Source: JBOGEN01 sp050743265
GTDB taxonomy: Bacteria > Actinomycetota > Actinomycetes > JBOGEN01
DNA: 17,276 bases
Direction of reading: 5' to 3'
NCBI GenBank assembly: GCA_050743265.1
Contig: JBOGEN010000061.1
Location: 1-17,276, forward strand
Shown here one piece after another: positions 7,373 through 15,114 of the stretch. Positions within the stretch are counted from its first letter, which is position 1; each line of letters opens with the position of its first letter. A program made the position numbers and the translations under genes. The notes under the pieces are model-generated. The model searched no databases and was not told the DNA's origin. It worked only from the letters and a program-made list of their open reading frames with translations.

Positions 7373-8587
7373 ATGGCCTTCGACGTCGCACGCGTCCGCG
7401 GGCTCTACCCCGCGCTCGCCGACGGGTACGCCTACCTCGACGGCGCGGCCGGGACCCAGGTGCCGCTCGGGGTGATCGAGGCGGTGGCGGACACGTACCG
7501 CGCCGGGATCGGCAACCAGCACGGCGGCTTCCCGGCCAGCGACAGGTCCGACGCCGTGGTGGCCGCTGCCCGGGAGGCGGTGGCCGACCTCGTCGGAGGC
7601 ACCGCGCAGGGCGTCGTCCTCGGCCCGAACATGACCACGCTCACGTACCGCTTCGCCACCACGCTGGCCGGGACGTGGCAGCCCGGCGACGAGGTCGTCG
7701 TGTCACGGCTGGACCATGACGCGAACGTGCGGCCGTGGGTGCAGCTCGCGGACCGTGTCGGGGCGCTCGTCCGGTGGGCGGAGGTGGACCTGGAGACCGG
7801 CGAGCTCCCGGTCTCGCAGTACGAGCGGCTGCTGGGCTCGCGTACCCGGCTCGTCGCCGTCACGGCCGCGTCCAACGTGCTCGGCACCCGGCCGGACGTG
7901 CGGGCCATCGCCGACCTGGCCCACGCGGCGGACGCGCTGGTGTACGTGGACGGCGTGCACGCGACCCCGCACACGCCCGTGGACATGGCCGCGCTCGGCG
8001 CCGACTTCTACGCCACGTCCGCGTACAAGTGGTCGGGCCCGCACGTCGGCGCGGTGGTGGCTGACCCGGCGCTGCTCGAGACGCTGCGCCCGGACAAGCT
8101 CGCGCCCGCCCCCGACGAGGTGCCCGACCGTTTCGAGACCGGCACCGCGCCGTTCGCGGACCTCGCCGGCGTCGCGGCCGCCGTCGACCACCTGTCCGGC
8201 CTGGACGACGAGACGGCCGGAACCCGGCGGGACCGGGTGTTCGCGTCGATGACCGCCGTCGAGGCGTACGAGCAGGCGGAGTTCGCCCGCCTGCTCGACG
8301 AGCTCGCCGACATGTCGCACGTCCGTCTCATCGGCTGCCCGGCGCGGCGGACGGCCACGGTCTGGTTCCGGGTCGACGGGCGGACGCCGGCCGAGGTGGC
8401 CCGCCACCTCGCCACGCGGCGGGTGAACGTGTGGAACGGGCACAACTACGCGTGGGAGCTGAGCGGAGCGCTGGGGCTGCGCGAGACCGGCAGCGCCGTA
8501 CGCGCCGGGCTCGTGCACTACAACCACCGCGCCGACGTGGACCGGCTCCTCGACGGGGTCGCCTCGCTCGCCCCTGCGGCGCGCTGA
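7373..8587 (+). CDS. Class V PLP-dependent aminotransferase, cysteine-desulfurase-like (VC1184-type)
   Basis: This 404-residue protein starts at the ATG at 7373 and is likely leaderless. The N-terminal 'YLDGAAGTQVP' (21-31) is typical of the class V subfamily annotated as cysteine desulfurase-like, VC1184 type (from memory). PLP-site residues are visible: the H115 region in 'LDHDANVRPW', D193 and H196 in 'VDGVHATPH', and the Schiff-base lysine K219 in 'TSAYKWSGPHVG'. 'ETGTAPF' (255-261) is the usual late class V motif. Genuine cysteine desulfurases carry a mobile-loop cysteine near the C-terminal third. The only candidate here is in 'LIGCPARR', which does not look like that loop. The enzyme may therefore be a lyase, selenocysteine-lyase-like or an aminotransferase rather than a sulfur donor. 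It stands alone and ends 6 bp from the convergent eccC gene. Confidence 0.9.
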   Translation: MAFDVARVRGLYPALADGYAYLDGAAGTQVPLGVIEAVADTYRAGIGNQHGGFPASDRSDAVVAAAREAVADLVGGTAQGVVLGPNMTTLTYRFATTLAGTWQPGDEVVVSRLDHDANVRPWVQLADRVGALVRWAEVDLETGELPVSQYERLLGSRTRLVAVTAASNVLGTRPDVRAIADLAHAADALVYVDGVHATPHTPVDMAALGADFYATSAYKWSGPHVGAVVADPALLETLRPDKLAPAPDEVPDRFETGTAPFADLAGVAAAVDHLSGLDDETAGTRRDRVFASMTAVEAYEQAEFARLLDELADMSHVRLIGCPARRTATVWFRVDGRTPAEVARHLATRRVNVWNGHNYAWELSGALGLRETGSAVRAGLVHYNHRADVDRLLDGVASLAPAAR

Positions 8588-8593
8588 GGCCGG

Positions 8594-11500
8594 TCAGAGC
8601 GCCGGGTCGGTCCACGAGACCTGGACGACCTCGCTGCCGCGGCTGCGCGTGAGAAGCTGTGCGCGTCCGGGTGGCCCGGGCTTGGGGCGCAGGCTGCCGA
8701 TCAGCTGGCCCTCGCTGGGGTCGCCGGGCAGCAGCACGCCTGGCATCGACAGGTCGCGCAGGCTCTGGATCACCGGCTCGTACAGGGCCCGCGACGCGCC
8801 CCCGCTGCGCCGGGCCACGAGTAGGTGCAGCCCGACGTCCCCGGCCTGGGGGAGCAGGTCGACGAGCGGCTGCAACGGCGACCCCATCGACGTGCTCACG
8901 AGGTCGTAGTCGTCCACGACGACGAAGACGTCCGGGCCGGACCACCAGGACCTGTCGCGCAGCTGCTGCGGGGTCACGTCCGTGCCGGGCAGCCGGCCGG
9001 CCACGTACTGGTTGAGCGCCCGCATCTCGGGCTCCGCCTGCGAGCCGCTGGACAGGTAGCCCGCGGCGTAGTGCTGCGGCACCTCCCCGAGGAGCTTGCG
9101 CCGGTAGTCGAACACCACGAGCTTCGCCTCGTCCGGCGTGCGGGTCCGCATCACCTCACGGATGTACGTCCGCAGGAAGCCCGTCTTGCCCGACTCGGCC
9201 TCGCCGAACACGAGCATGAGCGGCTCGGCGTCGACGTCGAGGCGTACGGCCGCGAGGTCCTTCTCGTCGACGCCCAGGACGAGACGACGGTCGAGCGCGT
9301 CGGCGCCGCCGGCCCGCTCGTACGTGGCCTCCAGGCGTTCCATCGTGGGCAGCAGGCGGAGCCTCGGACCGCTGGGCCCGCCCCATGCGTCGCGGACCGC
9401 CGACACCAGCGAGGCGAGGCCGTCGGCCACCGAGCCGCCATGCGCGTGCCCGTCGAGCCGGGGCAGCACGCCGAGGAAGTGGTGCCTGCTCGGCAGGATC
9501 CCGCGCCCCGGACGGTCCTTCGGCACGTTGACCGACACCCGCCGGTCGATCTCGGAGTCGAGCGGGTCGCCGAGACGAAGCTCGAGCCGCGTGCCGAACA
9601 GGTCGCGCATCGCGGTGCGGTAGTCCGACCACCGCGTCGTCGTGGTGAGCAGGTGCACGCCGAACGTGAGGCCGCGCTGGGCCAGGTCCTGCAGCTCGAG
9701 CTCGAGGGTGTCGAACTCGGCGCGCAGCGTGCTCCACCCGTCCACGACGAGGAACACGTCGCCGTACCCGTCGTCCGGGCCGCCCGGGCCGCGGCGGGCG
9801 CGGTACGTCTCCACGGAGTCGATGTCGTGACGGCGGAAGAACGCCTCGCGCGCGTCGACGATCCCCTTGACCTCGGCGACGATGCGGCGTACGACCTCGG
9901 GCTCACTGCGTCCCGCGGTACCGGTGAGGTGCGGCAGGGCCGTCATGCCGGCGAACGCGCCGCCGAAGTCCAGGACGTAGAACTGCACCTCCTGTGGCGT
10001 ATGGGTGAGCGCGAGGGACGCCACCAGCGCACGCGCCAGCGTGCTCTTGCCGGCGAGCGGGGCACCGACGATCGCGGCGTGCCCGGCGCCGCCGGACAGG
10101 TCGACCACGAGCGCCTCGCGCTCCTGCTCGAGCGGCTTGTCGACGAGGCCCAGCGGGACGCGCAGGGTTCCTGACCCGCGCCACGCCTTGCTGACCAGGC
10201 CGAGACCGGGTTCGGGGGCCAGGTCGGGCATGAGCTGGTCGAGCGTCGCGGGCACGTCCAGCGGGGGCAGCCACACCTGGTGCGCCCGGGGGCCCTGGCC
10301 GCGCATCCGCTCCACCGCGAGGTCGAGCGTCGTCCGGGAGTCCTCGGGACCGGTCGCGCTCGGCGAGACCGGCTCGGGCGCGAGGTCGAACGAGGCCGGC
10401 CGGGCCACAGGCCCGAGGGTGAACGGCACGATCTCGTGGGTGCCCGCGCTCACCCGCCGGGACCGGCTCGCCTTCTGCGCCGGCGGGCCCGAGACGTACG
10501 ACGCCATGAAGCGGGTGTACGTCGCGGGGTCCGGCTTGAGGATGCCCAGCCCGGGGACGGGCGGCAGCTCGTAGGCGTCGGGGACGCCGAGCACGGTGCG
10601 CGACTCGGACCCTGAGAACGTGCGCAGGCCCACCCGGTAGGACAGGTGCGAGTCGAGCCCTCGCAGCCGGCCCTCCTCCAGCCGCTGGCTGGCGAGCAGG
10701 AGGTGGACGCCGAGCGAGCGGCCGAGGCGTCCGATCGCGCCGAACAGGTCGATGAACTCGGGCTTGGCCGAGAGCAGCTCGGAGAACTCGTCCACGCAGA
10801 CGAACAGGTGCGGCAGCGGCTCCAGGTCGGCGCCCTGCTGCCGCGCCTTCTCGTAGTCGCGGACGTTCTGGTAGTTGCCCGACGCCCGCAGCAGCTCCTG
10901 ACGGCGCGTCATCTCCCCGGACAGCGCGTCGCGCATCCGGTCGACCAGCGTGAGCTCCTGGGCGAGGTTGGTGATGACCGCCGACACGTGCGGCATGTCG
11001 GCCATGCCGGCGAACGTCGCGCCGCCCTTGAAGTCGACGAGGACGAGGTTGAGCTGCTCGGGGGAGTGCGTCAGCGAGAGCGCGAGCACGAGCGTGCGCA
11101 GGAACTCCGACTTGCCCGACCCGGTCGCCCCGATGACCAGCCCGTGCGGGCCCATGCCCTGCTGGGCGGACTCCTTGATGTCGAGGTACACCGGGGAGCC
11201 GTCGTCCGAGAGCCCCACCGGGACGCGCAGCTGGTCGCGTGCCGGTCGCGGCCGCCACGCCGCGGACACGTCCAGGTCGGTGACGTGCGGGAGAGCCAGC
11301 AGGTCCATGAGGTCGCTGGACGCGGAGGACCCGTCCGTGGCCGAGGAGCCGCTGACGAACAGGGGAGTGAGCCGTCGGGCCAGTGCCTCGGCGCTGGCCG
11401 GGTCCACCTGGTCGCCGACGGCCTCGACCGCGTCCTGCCGGACGCGCAGCGCGCGCAGGGAGGTCCTGCCGTCCTCGCGCTCGACATCCGCGACGTGCAG

Positions 11501-12568
11501 CCGCAGCCGGCTCTCGTCCTCCAGCTCGCCCCAGTACTCCGGCAGGTCGAGCACGGTCACGCCCTGCACGCCGTCCTCGGTGAGGACAGGGTTGCCCGGC
11601 GGGACGTGCCCGCCGTCCACCACGAGCAGCACGTGCGGCGGGTACTGCGCCCCGTCCCCGGGCATCCACCGGGGTCGCTCGTGCAGGTCCCCCGGCAGCA
11701 GCGGGATCAGCTCGTCCAGGCTCGTCGCGACGAGCCGGCTCGGCCCGGCGCCGTCCCGCTCGCGGGGGCTGCCGGTGTGCGGGAGCCACTTCGTCCACTC
11801 CCACGCGCGGATGCTGTCCTCGCCCGCGACGACGGCGACGAGCAGGTGCTCGGGTGCGTGGAACGTGGCCGCCGAGCAGACCATGGACCGGGCGAGCGCC
11901 CGCACCTTCTCGGCGTGGCCGGTCATCTCGATGCGCGCGAACGCGCGGAGGTCGAGGGACGCGGGCAGGTCGGGCTGCACCCGGTGGGTGGCGAGCAGCC
12001 GGTGCAGTGCGGACGCGGCGACGGGGTCCAGCCGGTCGAGCGGGCCCACGTCCGGCGGGGTCAGTGTGAGGGACAGCGGCTGAGGCGCCAGGCCGTACCG
12101 CACCTGGAGGAAGTCGGCGTCGCCGGGCTGGCGCTCCCACACGCGGGTGCGCTCCTCGGCGAGCGCGGGGAGGTGCGCAGGCTCGGGGTGGTCCCAGAGC
12201 AGTGCCTCGCGCTGGTCCTTCGCTGCCTGGCGGGCCGTGGCGCGTACCTGGGTGAGGTAGTGCAGGTACTCGCGCCGCTGGTCGGCGGACTTCGTGTGAC
12301 GCTGCGCCCGCTGCCGCCAGACGCTCACGCCGACGAACCCGAGCGCCGCGACGAGGAACATGCCGGCGGCCAGGTAGCCGGTGGGGCCGCGCTGCGACGT
12401 CGCGACGAACACGATCGAGCCGACGCTGCCGAGCATCGGCAGCGCCATCATGAGCGCGGCGCCTGAGCCCTCGTGCGGCGCGGTCTCCGGCGGGGGCTGC
12501 AGCGCGACCTGGCCCTCCGGGACGCGGGGCGGTTCGAGCCGGGGTCCGCGTCTCAGCGTGGTGACCAC
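8594..12568 (-). CDS. eccC: Type VII secretion ATPase EccC (fused EccCa/EccCb form)
   Basis: This 1324-residue FtsK/SpoIIIE-family ATPase is close to the usual full-length EccC size (about 1300). The start is the GTG at 12568-12566, with AGGGG and a 7-nt spacer upstream. It gives the family-like opening 'TTLRRGPRLEPPRVPEGQV'; the frame extends upstream without support. Two membrane helices lie at about 36-57 and 64-84. Three ATPase domains follow. D1 has Walker A GATGSGKS (480-487) and Walker B LFVCVDEF (D593, E594). D2 has GAPLAGKST (835-843) and LVVDGW (D943). D3 has GEAESGKT (1122-1129) and VVVDDYD (D1219, D1220). Only D1 has the classic Asp-Glu Walker B; D2 and D3 lack the glutamate, as known for EccC, where D1 is the motor and the distal domains bind substrate or regulate. 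It should drive export of the Esx proteins. The gene is divergent from eccD-1 and convergent with the aminotransferase. Confidence 0.96.
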   Translation of the reverse strand: MVTTLRRGPRLEPPRVPEGQVALQPPPETAPHEGSGAALMMALPMLGSVGSIVFVATSQRGPTGYLAAGMFLVAALGFVGVSVWRQRAQRHTKSADQRREYLHYLTQVRATARQAAKDQREALLWDHPEPAHLPALAEERTRVWERQPGDADFLQVRYGLAPQPLSLTLTPPDVGPLDRLDPVAASALHRLLATHRVQPDLPASLDLRAFARIEMTGHAEKVRALARSMVCSAATFHAPEHLLVAVVAGEDSIRAWEWTKWLPHTGSPRERDGAGPSRLVATSLDELIPLLPGDLHERPRWMPGDGAQYPPHVLLVVDGGHVPPGNPVLTEDGVQGVTVLDLPEYWGELEDESRLRLHVADVEREDGRTSLRALRVRQDAVEAVGDQVDPASAEALARRLTPLFVSGSSATDGSSASSDLMDLLALPHVTDLDVSAAWRPRPARDQLRVPVGLSDDGSPVYLDIKESAQQGMGPHGLVIGATGSGKSEFLRTLVLALSLTHSPEQLNLVLVDFKGGATFAGMADMPHVSAVITNLAQELTLVDRMRDALSGEMTRRQELLRASGNYQNVRDYEKARQQGADLEPLPHLFVCVDEFSELLSAKPEFIDLFGAIGRLGRSLGVHLLLASQRLEEGRLRGLDSHLSYRVGLRTFSGSESRTVLGVPDAYELPPVPGLGILKPDPATYTRFMASYVSGPPAQKASRSRRVSAGTHEIVPFTLGPVARPASFDLAPEPVSPSATGPEDSRTTLDLAVERMRGQGPRAHQVWLPPLDVPATLDQLMPDLAPEPGLGLVSKAWRGSGTLRVPLGLVDKPLEQEREALVVDLSGGAGHAAIVGAPLAGKSTLARALVASLALTHTPQEVQFYVLDFGGAFAGMTALPHLTGTAGRSEPEVVRRIVAEVKGIVDAREAFFRRHDIDSVETYRARRGPGGPDDGYGDVFLVVDGWSTLRAEFDTLELELQDLAQRGLTFGVHLLTTTTRWSDYRTAMRDLFGTRLELRLGDPLDSEIDRRVSVNVPKDRPGRGILPSRHHFLGVLPRLDGHAHGGSVADGLASLVSAVRDAWGGPSGPRLRLLPTMERLEATYERAGGADALDRRLVLGVDEKDLAAVRLDVDAEPLMLVFGEAESGKTGFLRTYIREVMRTRTPDEAKLVVFDYRRKLLGEVPQHYAAGYLSSGSQAEPEMRALNQYVAGRLPGTDVTPQQLRDRSWWSGPDVFVVVDDYDLVSTSMGSPLQPLVDLLPQAGDVGLHLLVARRSGGASRALYEPVIQSLRDLSMPGVLLPGDPSEGQLIGSLRPKPGPPGRAQLLTRSRGSEVVQVSWTDPAL

Positions 12569-12636
12569 TGGCAATCCCCTTCCGAACGCCCCGGTCGCAG
12601 CGGGAGGCGCACCTGTCGGAGAGGTGTCCCCGCCGG

Positions 12637-12668
12637 TGGCGCATGATAGGCGCGCGACCGATGCGCCA
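12637..12668. promoter_or_regulatory. Inverted repeat in the divergent eccC/eccD-1 promoter region
   Basis: TGGCGCAT (12637-12644) and ATGCGCCA (12661-12668) form a perfect 8-bp inverted repeat with a 16-bp spacer, about 24 bp centre to centre. It overlaps the candidate eccC -10 box and lies 26 bp before the eccD-1 start. This is a good geometry for a dimeric regulator acting on both genes, but no regulator gene is in the window. Confidence 0.5.
12643..12648 (-). promoter_or_regulatory. Candidate -10 box for eccC
   Basis: On the minus strand this reads TATCAT, a good TANNNT -10 in otherwise very GC-rich DNA, and would give a leader of about 70 nt before the eccC GTG. No consensus -35 is seen 17-18 bp further upstream, so an activator or alternative sigma factor is possible. 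Confidence 0.4.
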
Positions 12669-12694
12669 TGCGTCCGCACTGGAGGGGCCGAGCG

Positions 12695-14107
12695 ATGACG
12701 ACCGTGTCCGCGGCACCGGTGCGGGTCAGCCTGTACGGGCCGGGCGGCCGCCTCGACACCGGAGTGTGGGACGCGACGACCCCGGCGTCCCTGGTCACCG
12801 ACCCGCGTGTCCGGCCGTACCTCGGCCTCGACGTGGACGAGCCCGCGGTCGTCGTCCGCCGGTCCGGGGCGCTCCTCGACGGGGACGTCCCGCTCATCGA
12901 CCAGGGGGTCGAGGACGGGGACATGCTGCTCGCGGTCGCCACGGCCCGGGTGCCGCGGCAGCCACCCGAGCGGCGTACCCGGCGTACCTCCGGCCCGCGC
13001 AGCTCACGTCGCGAGAGGTCGGCACGCAGCCGGGGTGCCGCGGTGTGCGCGCTCGTGACGCTCGTCGGCGCAGGCGTCCTCGCGTCCACGACGGGCGCGG
13101 GCGTGCTGGCGTCCACGACCGGCGGCGTGGTGAGGACCGCGGCGTCCGCGCTGCTGCTCCTCGGCGCCGTCGTCGCGGCCACGGTCGTCCCGGCCGACCC
13201 GTGGGGTGACCTGTGCCGTCTCACCGCGCCCGTGGCCGCGGGCGCCGGTGCGTGGACGGCCCTCGCGGGTCCGGGCCCCGGCGAGATGCACCTCGCGCTC
13301 GCGGCCGGTGCGGTGAGCGCCGCGGTCGCGACAGCCCTGGCGCGCAACGGCACCGACGGGCGTGCCGTCGCGGATGCGCTGCTCGTCACGCTCGTCGTCA
13401 CCTCGGGGCTCGCGCTCGCCCTCGGGGTGGGGCTGCTCGCGGGCATGCCGCTGCGGTCCGTGGGCCCGCTCGCCGCCGCCGCGGGGGTGCTCGGCGTCCG
13501 GCTCATCCCGTCCCTGGTCGTGGACGTCCCCGACGAGGCGCTGCTCGAGCTGGACCGGCTGTCGGTCACCGCCTGGTCCGCGCACGAGCAGCGTCGGCGG
13601 CGCGGCTGGCGGCGGCTGCGTACGGCGGACGTGGCGGACCTCGTCGGCCGGGGCCGTCGCGTGCACCGGGTCGCCCTGCTCTGGGCAGCCGCGCTCGGCG
13701 CGCTCGGGGCCCTGGCGACCGCGGCCGCCCGCGGGACGGACATCGCCTTCTACGGCTCACCCGTGCTCGTGGGCTGCGTCGCCGTCGCGCTTCCGCTCAT
13801 GGCACGGACGGTCCGCGACGACGTCGGTGGCACCGCGCTGCGGGTCGGCGGCGGCCTCGTCGCGCTGGCCGGGCTCGCGGTGACGGCCGCCTCGGTCGAT
13901 CCGCTGGGCCGGGCGGTCACGGTCGGTGCGGTCACGCTCCTCGGCGTCGTGACGGTCGTCAGCGCCGTCGCGCTCGGCCGTGGCTGGCGTTCGGTCCGCT
14001 GGGGCCGGTCCGCGGACCTGCTCGAGGGCCTCGCGGTGACACTCGTGGTCCCCGCGACGCTGGTCGCGTCCGGCGGCGTGGACTGGGTCCGCCAGCTCGC
14101 GAGCTGA
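12695..14107 (+). CDS. eccD: EccD-like type VII secretion membrane protein, divergent paralogue (eccD-1)
   Basis: This 470-residue protein starts at the ATG at 12695, preceded by GGAGGGG and a 7-nt spacer. An in-frame ATG at 12668 has no such site. Residues about 8-85 form a ubiquitin-like (YukD-type) region with strands 'VRVSLYG' and 'GDMLLAVA'. A very Arg-rich linker (92-113) follows. About eleven hydrophobic helices run from 114 to 465, with a charged cytosolic loop between helices 6 and 7 (about 277-325). Ubiquitin fold plus 11 helices is the EccD architecture. It differs strongly from the second EccD at 15186-16541, notably in the longer basic linker and the RRRRGWRRLR loop. EccD dimers line the ESX membrane barrel. 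Two different copies may mean a heterodimer or a locus merged from two systems. A 9-residue duplication sits in helix 1. Confidence 0.82.
   Translation: MTTVSAAPVRVSLYGPGGRLDTGVWDATTPASLVTDPRVRPYLGLDVDEPAVVVRRSGALLDGDVPLIDQGVEDGDMLLAVATARVPRQPPERRTRRTSGPRSSRRERSARSRGAAVCALVTLVGAGVLASTTGAGVLASTTGGVVRTAASALLLLGAVVAATVVPADPWGDLCRLTAPVAAGAGAWTALAGPGPGEMHLALAAGAVSAAVATALARNGTDGRAVADALLVTLVVTSGLALALGVGLLAGMPLRSVGPLAAAAGVLGVRLIPSLVVDVPDEALLELDRLSVTAWSAHEQRRRRGWRRLRTADVADLVGRGRRVHRVALLWAAALGALGALATAAARGTDIAFYGSPVLVGCVAVALPLMARTVRDDVGGTALRVGGGLVALAGLAVTAASVDPLGRAVTVGAVTLLGVVTVVSAVALGRGWRSVRWGRSADLLEGLAVTLVVPATLVASGGVDWVRQLAS
13067..13120 (+). repeat. 27-bp tandem duplication inside eccD-1 helix 1
   Basis: Two adjacent 27-bp units each encode GAGVLASTT (residues 125-133 and 134-142). 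The DNA copies differ at synonymous positions, so the duplication is not brand new. It lengthens the region around the first membrane helix. Confidence 0.8.
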
Positions 14108-14108
14108 C

Positions 14109-14130
14109 CGGCGGGGGTCCCCCCGAGCCG
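14109..14130 (+). terminator. GC-rich hairpin just after eccD-1
   Basis: Immediately after the eccD-1 TGA a CGGC/GCCG outer stem and a G-run/C-run inner stem can pair, with a GA bulge on the 3' side. No T-run follows. This may be a U-less terminator separating eccD-1 from the esx genes, but the fold is imperfect. Confidence 0.3.
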
Positions 14131-14230
14131 ACCGGTAGAAGCCGCCTCGGTGGCCACGCGGGTTGCGCGATACCCTCCGCGGGCCGAAACATCCCGTTTG
14201 CGCGGATGTGGGCACGAAGGGGAGGAACGG

Positions 14231-14476
14231 ATGGCCGGTGCCGGTGGGGGGCGCCGCAGCCTGTGGACAGCGCGCAACGCCCACCGTCGTCCCCACCCTA
14301 AGATCGGCGCCGCACCGAGTCGTGACGTGTCGGTACCTGTCGGGCAGGTCACGAGTTGTCCAGGTACCTGCCCGTGGGGGTGGGCCATGAGAGGGGTTGT
14401 GCATGTCCGGCGAGATGAGCAAGCAGGACCAGGCGCTCACCCGGGGCGCGCAGCTGGTGTCCGAGGCGCGCAGTGA
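14231..14476 (+). CDS. Possible small leader ORF upstream of and overlapping esx-1
   Basis: An ATG at 14231 follows GGGGAGGA with a 5-nt spacer, the strongest ribosome site in the esx leader. The frame runs 81 codons and overlaps the first 74 bp of esx-1 in another frame. The product begins MAGAGGGRRSLW and is basic, Gly/Arg/Pro-rich, with no recognisable domain. It could be a short regulatory leader peptide or chance. It would be transcribed only if the promoter lies upstream of about 14220, not at the TAAGAT box at 14299. Confidence 0.2.
   Translation: MAGAGGGRRSLWTARNAHRRPHPKIGAAPSRDVSVPVGQVTSCPGTCPWGWAMRGVVHVRRDEQAGPGAHPGRAAGVRGAQ
14299..14304 (+). promoter_or_regulatory. Candidate -10 box for the esx genes
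   Basis: TAAGAT fits TANNNT and is one of few A/T-rich hexamers in the 295-bp gap after eccD-1. A start near 14311 would give a leader of about 90 nt containing the paired repeats at 14332-14374. No matching -35 at the right spacing was found. Confidence 0.3.
14332..14374 (+). promoter_or_regulatory. Interlocking inverted repeats in the esx-1 leader
   Basis: GGTACCTG (14332-14339) can pair with CAGGTACC (14361-14368). CGGGCAGGT (14341-14349) can instead pair with ACCTGCCCG (14366-14374). ACCTG (14335-14339) can also pair with CAGGT (14345-14349), and 14361-14370 is a self-palindrome. These pairings are mutually exclusive. The element sits 28 bp before the esx-1 start. It could be an RNA attenuator or switch, or a DNA operator: GGTACCTG is also a direct repeat 31 bp apart, about three helical turns. 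Confidence 0.5.
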
Positions 14477-14717
14477 GCTCGACCAGCAGATGTCGGCGCT
14501 ACGCGGCAAGCTCGCGGGGGTCGGCGCCCAGTGGGTCGGCGCCGGCTCGGCCGCGTTCCAGCAGGTGATGACGCGCTGGGACGAGGACACGCGCCGCATC
14601 GTCACGGCGCTCAACGACTTCGAGACGAACCTGCGCTCCTCCGAGGCCACGTACACGTCCTCGGACGACCAGCAGGCGCAGGCCTTCAGCCGCTTCCAGG
14701 GGGCACTCGGCGGCTGA
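14403..14717 (+). CDS. WXG100-family ESX secretion substrate (esx-1)
   Basis: This 104-residue protein starts at the ATG at 14403 with GAGGGG and a 6-nt spacer. A TTG at 14397 and an ATG at 14415 are less likely starts. The WXG motif W44-V-G46 ('GAQWVGAGS') sits mid-protein between two long predicted helices rich in Gln, Ala and Glu, the helix-turn-helix hairpin of ESAT-6/CFP-10-type proteins. Near the C-terminus Y84-T-S-S-D88 matches the YxxxD/E type VII export signal. No signal peptide or membrane helix is present. It should be exported by the EccC machine encoded nearby as a dimer, either with itself or with the neighbouring WXG100 protein. It is followed 48 bp later by that gene, so the two are probably co-transcribed. 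Confidence 0.95.
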   Translation: MSGEMSKQDQALTRGAQLVSEARSELDQQMSALRGKLAGVGAQWVGAGSAAFQQVMTRWDEDTRRIVTALNDFETNLRSSEATYTSSDDQQAQAFSRFQGALGG

Positions 14718-14765
14718 GACTCGTCTCCATGTGGCGTTCTTCGTTCGGCGTGAGTTGAGGGTGAG

Positions 14766-15062
14766 ATGAGCATGAGTGCAGGTCAACTGAAGGTGAACTT
14801 CGGCGCGCTGGAGACGGCCGCGTCCGACATCCAGGCGTCCGCGAACCAGATCCAGTCCCGGCTGGACCAGCTCGAGCGTGAGCTGGCCCCGCTGCGCAGC
14901 GACTGGACGGGTGCGGCGAGCGAGTCGTACCAACAGGCGAAGACCGAGTGGTCGCGCGCGATCACGGACATGCAGCAGCTGCTGGCCCAGGTGGGCCAGG
15001 CCGTGCACGCGTCCAACTCGGAGTACCAGGGGGCCGAGCGGGCGAACCAGGCCCGCTTCTGA
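14766..15062 (+). CDS. WXG100-family ESX secretion substrate (esx-2)
   Basis: This 98-residue protein is a second WXG100 member. The ATG at 14766 has GAGG with a 5-nt spacer. An in-frame ATG at 14772 is equally possible and would remove two residues. W47-T-G49 ('RSDWTGAAS') forms the turn between two amphipathic helices. The C-terminal Y87-Q-G-A-E91 fits YxxxE. The protein ends in ERANQARF with no long tail. Sequence identity with esx-1 is low outside the WXG and YxxxD/E positions, so this is an ancient pair, not a recent duplication. In mycobacterial pairs usually only one partner carries the YxxxD/E signal; here both do. A strong hairpin starts 11 nt after the stop. Confidence 0.95.
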   Translation: MSMSAGQLKVNFGALETAASDIQASANQIQSRLDQLERELAPLRSDWTGAASESYQQAKTEWSRAITDMQQLLAQVGQAVHASNSEYQGAERANQARF

Positions 15063-15073
15063 CAGCACGGGGG

Positions 15074-15103
15074 CGGGGGCGTGCCGGTGACGGTGCGCCC
15101 CCG
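15074..15103 (+). terminator. Strong GNRA-loop hairpin after esx-2 (terminator, attenuator or RNA stabiliser)
   Basis: Positions 15074-15086 pair with 15091-15103 over 13 bp: 11 Watson-Crick G-C pairs and two adjacent G-T wobbles, closed by a GTGA (GNRA-type) tetraloop. It begins 11 nt after the esx-2 TGA. No T-run follows, as is common in high-GC actinobacteria. It could partly terminate transcription or protect the esx mRNA, making more Esx protein than downstream EccD. Confidence 0.7.
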
Positions 15104-15114
15104 ACCTCGCCCCG

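Noticed and set aside
5570..7522. A 650-codon minus-strand frame overlapping the GMC gene
   Set aside because: The product is Arg/Gly/Pro-rich without the flavin motifs, which are all in the other minus-strand frame.
10646..12466. A 606-codon plus-strand open frame opposite eccC
   Set aside because: Arg/Val/Gly/Glu-rich with no motif, while the minus-strand frame is an unmistakable EccC.
12569..12679. ATG start for eccC at 12679
   Set aside because: It would cross the promoter region and inverted repeat and has no ribosome site. The GTG at 12568 has AGGGG at proper spacing.
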